Assembly: GCF_963931955.1 (NCBI RefSeq)
Contig: NZ_OZ008337.1
Coordinates: 992,001 to 1,056,000 of the forward strand
Origin: Wolbachia endosymbiont (group A) of Longitarsus flavicornis
GTDB taxonomy: Bacteria > Pseudomonadota > Alphaproteobacteria > Rickettsiales > Anaplasmataceae
DNA length: 64,000 nucleotides
Direction: 5' to 3'
In this document: positions 20,374-27,634 of the stretch, one piece after another
Position numbering within the stretch: the stretch's first letter is position 1
Layout: every line of letters starts with the position of its first letter
The notes under the pieces: generated by a model
The model's database searches: none
Seen by the model: the letters and a program-made list of their open reading frames with translations, nothing else
Told to the model about the DNA's origin: nothing
Program-made: the position numbers and the translations under genes

Positions 20374-21894
20374 CTAGCTGGAATGACAGAGGGTAATGCA
20401 AGAAATCAACGAACTGCCTGTCATTTCATCCGGTTTCTTAATTCCAAGTAGCTGTAAAATAGTAGGGGCAATGTCAGATAACCTTCCGTCTCTTAGTTTT
20501 AGATTATTGCAAGACACAATAAATGGCACTTTATTTAGAGTGTGTGCTGTATGAGGTGTATTATTTTCTTCATCGAACATACATTCCACATTACCATGGT
20601 CTGCAGTGACAATTAACGCGGTGTTGCTTGACTTTTTAACAGCACTCAGCACTTTTGCAAGACAATCATCTACAGCTAGCACAGCTTTCTCGGCTGCTTT
20701 TATATTACCTGTATGCCCTACCATATCAGGATTAGCGTAATTTACAACTATCAGTGCGAATTCTTGGGAGTGAATTTTTTCTACAAGCTTTTCTGTGAGC
20801 TCGAAGGCTGACATTTCGGGCTGCAAATCGTAAGTTTGAACTTTTGGTGAGGGAATGAGTATTCTTTCTTCACCAGAGAAAGGTTCTTCTTTTCCACAAT
20901 TGAAAAAGAAAGTCACATGAGCGTATTTCTCGGTTTCGGCGATACGTAATTGTCGTAATTTATTGTCTTCTATTGTTTGTCCTAGAGTATCAGCGAAAGA
21001 AGTAGGAGGAAAAATATAAGGAATTTTGAGATCTTCTTTATACTTCATCATACTTAAAATTGAAGAGAATTTTGCTACCTTAGCGTAATCTGTTTTGCCA
21101 AGCAAAATACTTGCTAATTGTATCATTCGATCAGCACGAAAGTTAGCCAACAGCACTCCATCTTCTGGTTTTATACCTTGATAGTCACCTATTACTGCGG
21201 GCCTAATAAACTCATCAGTTATGTTATTTTGATAATTTTCATCAATCAACGATACTGCATTATCATGACAAGGTGCCTTTGCAAATGCGATAGCCTCATA
21301 AGCTTCGATTGTTCTCTCCCACCGATTATCACGGTCCATAGCATAGTAACGCCCAGAAACAGTAGCAATTCTTGTGTCATTTCCCTTTATACTCTTTGTA
21401 AATTCTTGAATGCATTTTTTTCCTGAATTTGGCAATGTGTCTCTGCCATCTAAAAATGCATGTATCACCACTTTTATTCCATGCTGTGATATTTTATTTG
21501 CTAAAGTTGAAATATGCTTTTGATGCGAATGAACACCACCATCGGACACCAATCCCATTATATGGCATACTCCATTCTTACTTTTTAGATCATTAATAAA
21601 ACTTTGTAGATTTACATTGTTTTCTATTGTTCCAATCTCTTGATTAATGCGCTGAAGGCTTTGTATTACCACTCTACCACTGCCAATATTCATATGGCCA
21701 ACTTCTGAGTTACCTATTTGACCACCAGGTAACCCCACATCAGTTCCACAGGCGGATAAACTGCATTTTGGATAATTAGAGCTAATATATTGCCAACAGG
21801 GTGGATTTGCGTTGCTGATAGCATTGTATTTACTGCTTTCTACTCCATTTCCCCAGCCATCTAGTATACATAAAACGACTGATTTAATGCCCAT
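20374..21894 (-). CDS. gpmI: 2,3-bisphosphoglycerate-independent phosphoglycerate mutase
   Basis: The manganese-dependent mutase that interconverts 3- and 2-phosphoglycerate in the residual glycolysis/gluconeogenesis of Wolbachia. 506 residues. LCILDGWGNG holds the first metal-binding Asp; QIGNSEVGHMNIGSGR holds the phosphoserine nucleophile; HAFLDGRDTLP, NFRADRMIQL, VNYANPDMVGHTG and TADHGNVECM are all in place. The normal protein ends near PDEMTGSSLI; the last residues SCITLCHSS and the stop come from a palindromic repeat (TGTCATTCCAGCTAG), a small repeat-derived tail. Confidence 0.96.
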   Translation of the reverse strand: MGIKSVVLCILDGWGNGVESSKYNAISNANPPCWQYISSNYPKCSLSACGTDVGLPGGQIGNSEVGHMNIGSGRVVIQSLQRINQEIGTIENNVNLQSFINDLKSKNGVCHIMGLVSDGGVHSHQKHISTLANKISQHGIKVVIHAFLDGRDTLPNSGKKCIQEFTKSIKGNDTRIATVSGRYYAMDRDNRWERTIEAYEAIAFAKAPCHDNAVSLIDENYQNNITDEFIRPAVIGDYQGIKPEDGVLLANFRADRMIQLASILLGKTDYAKVAKFSSILSMMKYKEDLKIPYIFPPTSFADTLGQTIEDNKLRQLRIAETEKYAHVTFFFNCGKEEPFSGEERILIPSPKVQTYDLQPEMSAFELTEKLVEKIHSQEFALIVVNYANPDMVGHTGNIKAAEKAVLAVDDCLAKVLSAVKKSSNTALIVTADHGNVECMFDEENNTPHTAHTLNKVPFIVSCNNLKLRDGRLSDIAPTILQLLGIKKPDEMTGSSLISCITLCHSS

Positions 21895-21927
21895 ATAAAA
21901 TCAACACTAGAATTCAACAGAGAAGAG

Positions 21928-21999
21928 CTCCCCGGGCCGGATTCGAACCAGCGACCAATTGGTTAACAGCCAACTGCTCTACCACTGAGCTACCGAGGA
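21928..21999 (-). tRNA. tRNA-Asn (GTT anticodon)
   Basis: On the minus strand a 72-base cloverleaf: acceptor TCCTCGG pairs with CCGGGGA, the D-arm is GCTC/GAGC, the anticodon stem GTTGG/CCAAT encloses loop CTGTTAA (anticodon GTT), and the T-arm GCTGG-TTCGAAT-CCGGC is canonical. CCA is not encoded, unlike the tRNA-Ile in this window. It lies 33 bases upstream of gpmI on the same strand. Confidence 0.95.
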
Positions 22000-22115
22000 A
22001 TAAACCGTCTTTAATTTATCATATTGAGCGCTGATTGTAAACGGTTTTTGTATACAATTATGATCAAAGCAATGTTAAATGCGCGAAAAAGTGTACATTG
22101 ACATGAGATACAAGC

Positions 22116-23627
22116 CTAATGAAAGAAACTGCGAACGCCAGTGAAAAACATAGCAATTTTATTTTCATTTGCAGCTTTTATCACATCTTGATCTTTCAGC
22201 GAGCCACCAGGCTGAATTATAGCTGTAATTCCATGTTTTGCACTTTCTACTATGCTATCTGGGAATGGAAAAAATGCATCTGAAGCAAGCACCGCACCTT
22301 TACATTTTTCACCTGCTTTTTTCACTGCAATGTTAACACTATCTATTCTGCTTGTTTGTCCTGCACCGATGCCAATAGCACAACCATCTTTTGCTATAAC
22401 TATTGCGTTGGATTTCACATGCTTACATATTTTCCAGGCAAAAATAAGATCTTTTTTTTCTTTGTCTGTTGCAGTGCATTCTGTTACTTGTTCTGCTTTT
22501 ATTGTGTGGTCATTATTTTCTTGCACCAAAAACCCACCAATAACATTTTTAGTTTGGTATTTCACATTTTGTTGAAAAGATTTATGAATAATCACTCTTA
22601 AATTTTTCTTTCTTTGTAAAATTTTTAGCGCCTCATTGTTTACTGATGGTGTTATCACAACTTCTAAAAATATCTCGTTTAATTTTTCTGCTAGCTTTAA
22701 ATCTACCTCCCGATTTAAGGCAACTATACCACCAAAACTGCTTACTTCATCACACGATAGGGCCTTTTCATATGCCTCCAAAGCATTATCACCAACAGCA
22801 GCGCCACACGGGTTATTGTGCTTGATTATCACTGCTGCAGGTTCTTCGAATTCAGAAGTTATGTTAAGTGCGGATTCTATATCTACTATATTATTATAAC
22901 TCAACTCTTTTCCATGTATTTTTTCCAACGGATATTTGGTAAATTGATTACTATAAAATGCAGCTTTTTGATGGGGATTTTCACCATACCTGAGTTCTTG
23001 CACTTTATGCCCGTACAGAGCGAAAAACTCTGGCAACTCATTATTTTTACTCTGTGATAAAAACCAACTGTGAATATTAGAATCATAGTGTGCAGTGAGA
23101 GCAAATGCTTTGGTTGCTAAATGTTTTCTATATTCCAATGTTGTTTTATTGTTATTTTTTATCATCTCAGCTTTTAGTGCTTCATAGTCTTGAATGCTAG
23201 AAATAACTGAAGTAAAACGAAAGTTTTTTGCTGCAGCTCTAATTAACGCCACTCCGCCGATATCAATTTGTTCTATAATTTGCTCTTCATTTGAGCTGCT
23301 ACTTACTGTCTCCCAAAATGGGTATAGGTTAGTTATAAGCAGGTCTATTGGCTCAATTTCTAGATCTTGCACTTCCTTTTTGTGCTTTTCTCGATCATAA
23401 AGTATTCCTCCATGAATTTTAGGGTGTAAAGTTTTCACTCTACCACCCAGTATCTCTGGAAATTGTGTGTAATCTGAGACCTCTTGTGTTTTTATTCCTG
23501 CACTAGATAGCACTTTATAAGTATTGCCCGTTGAAAGAATTTCTATTTGTTGCTGCGTTAAAAACGATGCAAGATCAATTATATTCGTTTTATCGTATAC
23601 TGATATTAAAGCTCTTTTTATTTTCAT
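22116..23627 (-). CDS. purH: Bifunctional AICAR formyltransferase / IMP cyclohydrolase
   Basis: PurH performs the last two steps of IMP synthesis. The N-terminal ~200 residues form the IMP cyclohydrolase domain (RALISVYDKTNIIDLASFL, GGRVKTLHPKIHGGIL, NLYPF). The C-terminal part is the formyltransferase domain (LRYGENPHQKAAFY, IIKHNNPCGAAVG, SFGGIVALNREVD, and SDAFFPFPDSIVESAKHG near the end). 503 residues, full length. Wolbachia are noted for keeping purine synthesis, and this copy appears intact. The gene stands alone; upstream is a palindromic repeat cluster. Confidence 0.96.
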   Translation of the reverse strand: MKIKRALISVYDKTNIIDLASFLTQQQIEILSTGNTYKVLSSAGIKTQEVSDYTQFPEILGGRVKTLHPKIHGGILYDREKHKKEVQDLEIEPIDLLITNLYPFWETVSSSSNEEQIIEQIDIGGVALIRAAAKNFRFTSVISSIQDYEALKAEMIKNNNKTTLEYRKHLATKAFALTAHYDSNIHSWFLSQSKNNELPEFFALYGHKVQELRYGENPHQKAAFYSNQFTKYPLEKIHGKELSYNNIVDIESALNITSEFEEPAAVIIKHNNPCGAAVGDNALEAYEKALSCDEVSSFGGIVALNREVDLKLAEKLNEIFLEVVITPSVNNEALKILQRKKNLRVIIHKSFQQNVKYQTKNVIGGFLVQENNDHTIKAEQVTECTATDKEKKDLIFAWKICKHVKSNAIVIAKDGCAIGIGAGQTSRIDSVNIAVKKAGEKCKGAVLASDAFFPFPDSIVESAKHGITAIIQPGGSLKDQDVIKAANENKIAMFFTGVRSFFH

Positions 23628-23689
23628 TTTTATATGGAAAGTTTTTTAAAATTATATCTAAGAAAAAGGAATTTGTCTATATATAGCTA

Positions 23690-23930
23690 CTACGTCATAC
23701 CGCCGCGGTATCCACAACTGTACGAACATTGTGATACAAGAGACCAAGAAAGATGTCATCCCAGTCTGGGATCCAGAAAACTTCACTTTAAATGAGCACA
23801 CCAGGTGGCTGTACAATAGAAACTGGATTCCAGACTGGAATGACACCATCTACTACTCAAATTACCTGCAAATTGCAATGTTCGTACACCAAAACGCGGT
23901 ATCTTGTTGTAGATTCCGCTAACAAGCAGC
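23690..23930. repeat. Palindromic repeat cluster between fmt and purH
   Basis: The ~360-base gap (23628-23985) has no convincing gene. It holds two repeat types: GTCATACCGCCGCGGTATCC (23695-23714, a hairpin in itself) and an inverted pair ATCCCAGTCTGGGATCC...GGATTCCAGACTGGAATGAC (about 23757-23843). The inner part matches the cluster at 1017-1095 (CCAGAAAACTTNACTTTAAAT). Confidence 0.7.
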
Positions 23931-23985
23931 GGAATACCAAATTGTAGAAGTTGCTTTAGCCCTCCTAACCTTCCCTTCAAAGTAG

Positions 23986-24885
23986 TCATTCTATAAATTT
24001 TTTTACCATGCTTGATTTTAAGCCACGAATAAAATCTTCAATACTGCAAGGATTTCTTCCTTCCATTTGTACAACTTTAGGAATTAAAGTGCCACCTTTT
24101 AAACTTATGTGCATATTATCGTTAACAATCTCACCTTGTTCTGAAGCGAAAGCTTCAAAGTCAGCATCAAGTATCCTGATACGTTTATTCTCTATCTTGA
24201 TAAACGCTTTTGGGTAAAACGCTTTAACCTTTCTATAAGCAACTTCACAAGCATCACTTGCATAAATTTTATAGTCTTCCACTTTGTCAGCGTAACATGC
24301 ATCATTATCGTTCTGTTTTAAGGGAAGCTGTTTTTCAATTTCGTTTAGCACTTTCAGCAGTAAATCACTGCCTAGCTTAGATAATTTATCATGCAATGTC
24401 TTGTAATTATCGTTCTTTTCGATAAGAAATTTTTCCTGTTTTAAAATAGGGCCGGAATCTAATCCTTCATCCAATTGCATAATGCTAACCCCGGTTTCTT
24501 GGTCTCTTGCTAAAATTGTGTGCTGTATCGGAGCTGCACCGCGCCACCTCGGTAATAATGAAGGATGAATATTAATACAACCACATTTTGGAATATTCAA
24601 AATTTCTCTTGGGAGTATCAATCCATACGCAGCTACAACTGCAACGTCTGGTTTGAAATTTCTAAATTTTTCCTGCTCTGCCGAAAACTTTAGAGAGATA
24701 GGAGTACATACCTCTATGTTACTTTCTTCAGCGATAACATGTACTGGAGATTTCGTTGGCTTCTGTCCACGCCCTGAAGGTTTTGGAGCCTTGGTGTATA
24801 CTGCTACTATTTTATTCTGTGATTTCAATAGTAAGTTTAGCGTACTAACAGCGAATTCTGGTGACCCCATGAAAATAATTCTCAT
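23986..24885 (-). CDS. fmt: Methionyl-tRNA formyltransferase
   Basis: Formylates initiator Met-tRNA using 10-formyl-THF. 299 residues: RIIFMGSPEFAVSTLNLLL at the start, the formyltransferase core INIHPSLLPRWRGAAPIQ (Asn and His of the active site) and the catalytic Asp region MQLDEGLDSGPILKQE; the C-terminal tRNA-binding barrel follows. Normal length. It lies 12 bases downstream of rplT on the same strand, which may mean co-transcription with rpmI-rplT. Confidence 0.96.
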   Translation of the reverse strand: MRIIFMGSPEFAVSTLNLLLKSQNKIVAVYTKAPKPSGRGQKPTKSPVHVIAEESNIEVCTPISLKFSAEQEKFRNFKPDVAVVAAYGLILPREILNIPKCGCINIHPSLLPRWRGAAPIQHTILARDQETGVSIMQLDEGLDSGPILKQEKFLIEKNDNYKTLHDKLSKLGSDLLLKVLNEIEKQLPLKQNDNDACYADKVEDYKIYASDACEVAYRKVKAFYPKAFIKIENKRIRILDADFEAFASEQGEIVNDNMHISLKGGTLIPKVVQMEGRNPCSIEDFIRGLKSSMVKKFIE

Positions 24886-24897
24886 GGTGTCTTTGCT

Positions 24898-25263
24898 TTA
24901 AGAATTCTCTGCTAATTTACCACTTACAGCTTCTACTAATTTGGCAAAATCATCCTTATAATTAACGGCCATCTCAGCAAGAATCTTTCTATTTAAATCA
25001 ATGCCGGCAAGTGTAAGACCATGCATAAACCTACCATAAGTAAGCCCATGCTCTCTTACTGCTGCATTAATACGTATTATCCATAAACCACGAAAATCAC
25101 GTTTACGATTTCTTCTGTCTCTATAAGCATATTGCAGTGCTTTTTCAACTCTTTGTAATGCAATTCTATAACAACTTTTTGCGCGCCCTCTATAACCCTT
25201 TGCCAGTTTCAATATTTTTTTATGACGAGCGTGAGTAGTGACTCCACGTTTTACCCGAGCCAT
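24898..25263 (-). CDS. rplT: 50S ribosomal protein L20
   Basis: L20 binds 23S rRNA early in assembly. 121 residues: MARVKRGVTTHARHKKILKL, AKGYRGRAKSCYRIALQRVE, RDRRNRKRDFRGLWIIRIN and GLTYGRFMHGLTLAGIDLNR, all diagnostic. It is 20 bases after rpmI, the standard rpmI-rplT pair. No infC or L20 leader structure is visible in the short upstream gap. Confidence 0.97.
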   Translation of the reverse strand: MARVKRGVTTHARHKKILKLAKGYRGRAKSCYRIALQRVEKALQYAYRDRRNRKRDFRGLWIIRINAAVREHGLTYGRFMHGLTLAGIDLNRKILAEMAVNYKDDFAKLVEAVSGKLAENS

Positions 25264-25283
25264 TTTATTTTACCTCCATTTTA

Positions 25284-25490
25284 TTAAATACCATAAGGCA
25301 TATAAAGCTTAACTATACGCGAGTCAGATTTACCAAGAATCGTTGTACCGCGCTGATTACGAATATTAGATTTACTTCTCTTTACCATGCCATGCCTTTT
25401 GCCTGACTGAGTAGAAATGACTTTACCCTTAGCTGTAAGGTGAAAGCGCTTTTTGACAGAGGATTTGGTTTTTAATTTTATTTTCTTCAT
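25284..25490 (-). CDS. rpmI: 50S ribosomal protein L35
   Basis: A 68-residue basic protein reading MKKIKLKTKSSVKKRFHLTA and then KGKVISTQSGKRHGMVKRS, a clear L35 pattern. First gene of rpmI-rplT(-fmt). The preceding ~100 bases are AT-rich and hold the likely promoter. Confidence 0.95.
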   Translation of the reverse strand: MKKIKLKTKSSVKKRFHLTAKGKVISTQSGKRHGMVKRSKSNIRNQRGTTILGKSDSRIVKLYMPYGI

Positions 25491-25588
25491 ATTCTAAACA
25501 AATTTACAAGCATTACTATTGAGTTCTTTAATAGTAATTAAGTAGTAGTATAAATAATTTTATTAAAGAATCAAATTAAAATTGTATA

Positions 25589-26044
25589 TCAAAGGAGTTT
25601 AAAAGTAATTACGCCCAATATATGTGTTATACCTTCTTTATTCCCAAGTGGCAACAATACTTGCCTCATTTTAACACTTTCACTTTCTTCCTCTTCGTTG
25701 ATTGGACATTTACTCTCTATTACAGTATCAAGTTTATCAATAACTGCATCTATTTTATATAGTCGCAAAAATGGTGCATCAATTGCATACTTATTATCAA
25801 TGCGCGTCTTGTTTTCAAAACCATAGAATTCAACAGCCTTTTCTCCTGCATTTTCACAAATATAACCTTGATCCTTGACTTCAATGATAAAACAATGCTG
25901 CCATGACTCCATTATTTCTGCAGTGTCTATTTCATGCCTTTCTGGCCAATCTCTGTCTGATCCTTTTATGTCACTCCAGTGTTGAGTCACCACATTTGCT
26001 ATTCTTTTTTCTTTGCCTACATAAATTTCCATTCTAATTTCCAC
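25589..26044 (-). CDS. PAS-like domain protein (PF07310-type), 151 residues
   Basis: I read this as a member of the alphaproteobacterial PAS_5 family, from its layout: an N-terminal helix (DIKGSDRDWPERHEIDTAEI), then WQHCFIIEVKDQGYICENAG, a central FYGFENKTRIDNKYA, and the end VLLPLGNKEGITHILGVIT, which resembles the family's final strands. No output domain is attached. PAS_5 proteins are small and of unknown role; some are thought to sense small molecules. It is a single gene with no partner nearby. The first Met is used, but MEIYVGK four codons later is equally possible. Confidence 0.5.
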   Translation of the reverse strand: MEIRMEIYVGKEKRIANVVTQHWSDIKGSDRDWPERHEIDTAEIMESWQHCFIIEVKDQGYICENAGEKAVEFYGFENKTRIDNKYAIDAPFLRLYKIDAVIDKLDTVIESKCPINEEEESESVKMRQVLLPLGNKEGITHILGVITFKLL

Positions 26045-26354
26045 ATATAAAATACAGATATGAGGTGAATTTATCGTGAATATATTGATTTTTTCTTACC
26101 ACAAGGTGCATGCCACTAGAAGTTCTTGTACCGATTCCTATTTATAGAATAAACAATATGGGAAACAAGATTATACAAGGTAAATATAGCTAGTTGGTTT
26201 AGGGTAGCATTAACACCAAAATTATTAAATGAAAAAGTTGTGGATTTAGTAAAGGAAATATTAAAACAGGATATACAATTCTATTGATTTATTAAAGAAT
26301 CCTGTATGTGAATTTTGGGGATGTTTAAAAAACATCCCCTAGTTTGGACAAGCG
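26045..26354. other. Intergenic region, 310 bases
   Basis: AT-rich. A short stretch (26219-26290) reads like a decayed coding remnant (LLNEKVVDLVKEILKQDIQF), but with no start and a stop soon after. A hairpin at 26317-26339 ends the region. Nothing else is recognised. Confidence 0.4.
26317..26339 (-). terminator. Hairpin downstream of the 354-residue membrane protein gene
   Basis: GGGGATGTTT-AAA-AAACATCCCC, a perfect 10-bp stem, 15 bases beyond the stop of the leftward gene. There is no clear T-run on the minus strand, so factor-independent termination is not certain. Confidence 0.5.
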
Positions 26355-27419
26355 CTAATATTCGGTGCTAATTTGAGAAGATAGATGCGCTACTGATGTG
26401 GCATTGCTTACTTTGCTGAGCAAAGATTCTCTTTCCTTGTTCTCAGAAAGGCTTTCCGTCTCACCATTGCCTCTCTGTGCTTTTTCAATATCATAGCTAC
26501 CTTCCCTATTTTTTCTGTGCCATATCAAATATCCTAATCCTCCAACAGCCCCTAAAACTAACATTCCCAATATACCACCAGCAACCCCTGCTGCTGATAT
26601 TCTTATATATTGTCCTCCATTTATTTCCGGTAATTTAGGCCCTTCCACATCCGTACTATTAAATATAGGACGTTCTAATACTTCTTTTGACTTGTGATCA
26701 AAACGGGAAACACTACTTATATCTTCAGGTGTAATTCCATCACTAGCATTTGATCTTATTATTTCCTCTATTACGTCGTTGATCTCTTTGGTAGTTGCTT
26801 TGCTTGATGCAAAATCAAATAATTCTGGCTCTTGTTTTTTTAAAGGAGCTGGTTCCATAGTTACATATTCGCTATCTTCTTTCATCTGATAATCAACCAC
26901 TTCAGTAGTAGATCCTCTCAATTGGTTAAAATTAGATGATTTTGTTGTTGTGCTACCAGCAGTGCTAGTACCTTCAGTGGTTTTTTGACTGTTCAGGTCA
27001 CGAAGTGCTTTGATAAAAGGTGAGAATGTCTCATTACAGAATTCTTTACCATCATAGTATGTCCAGATTTCAAGTTTTTTTATGTTGTTAAATACATTGG
27101 TTAATAATTTATAACCTTCACTTCCTTGTTTGAAGGAACATAAATCTGTGCTTTGTTTATAATGAGAACCATTTTCTTTTTTTACCCAGCCATATGATCC
27201 AAGTCCTATAATATCACGATAGTTTTCCACTGCGGAAAGACGACCATTACCATTGCTGTGCTTAATAGCAAAGAACTCAACGGCACTATTATAACTTCCT
27301 TTAACCTGAAAGGACATATAATTATCAGATCGAGATGTAACTTTAATTTCTACTCCATTGTTTGTAATTGAATTATAAAACTTTTGAAGCTGATTCATTT
27401 GTAATGACCCTCTGGGCAT
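26355..27419 (-). CDS. Hypothetical single-pass membrane protein, 354 residues
   Basis: Unknown product. A good ribosome-binding site (AAGGAG, 7 bases before ATG) supports the start. Residues 1-~130 form a mixed-composition folded region (GSYNSAVEFFAIKHSNGNGR, IWTYYDGKEFCNETFSPFIK). Residues ~135-275 are low-complexity, Ser/Thr/Glu-rich. Residues ~277-303 are one membrane helix with many glycines (GVAGGILGMLVLGAVGGLGY) followed by WHRKNR, then a polar tail of ~50. No N-terminal signal peptide. The design (soluble domain, linker, C-terminal anchor) would suit a surface or host-facing protein, but that is inference. Confidence 0.65.
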   Translation of the reverse strand: MPRGSLQMNQLQKFYNSITNNGVEIKVTSRSDNYMSFQVKGSYNSAVEFFAIKHSNGNGRLSAVENYRDIIGLGSYGWVKKENGSHYKQSTDLCSFKQGSEGYKLLTNVFNNIKKLEIWTYYDGKEFCNETFSPFIKALRDLNSQKTTEGTSTAGSTTTKSSNFNQLRGSTTEVVDYQMKEDSEYVTMEPAPLKKQEPELFDFASSKATTKEINDVIEEIIRSNASDGITPEDISSVSRFDHKSKEVLERPIFNSTDVEGPKLPEINGGQYIRISAAGVAGGILGMLVLGAVGGLGYLIWHRKNREGSYDIEKAQRGNGETESLSENKERESLLSKVSNATSVAHLSSQISTEY

Positions 27420-27634
27420 TCTATACTCCTTAAATTAATTAATAAAATATTATTTGAATTAACAAATATTACTACATATATGATGGATAAATTATTTTAG
27501 TCTATAATTTTTATTAAAATTTTTATATAAGAATTATATATATTATACTAAATAATATATATCAATATTTAAATTGATGAATTGATTTTATTTCCATTGC
27601 AGCTTATTATGCATAGATAACCTCAGTAAAAACG

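Noticed and set aside
19753..20451. Open frames antisense to the IS (MFSTIRERCAYDF..., MQSLLFLPLLAFF...), each found four times
   Set aside because: They lie on the opposite strand of the transposase and recur only because the element is repeated; composition fits the complement of a Lys-rich frame.
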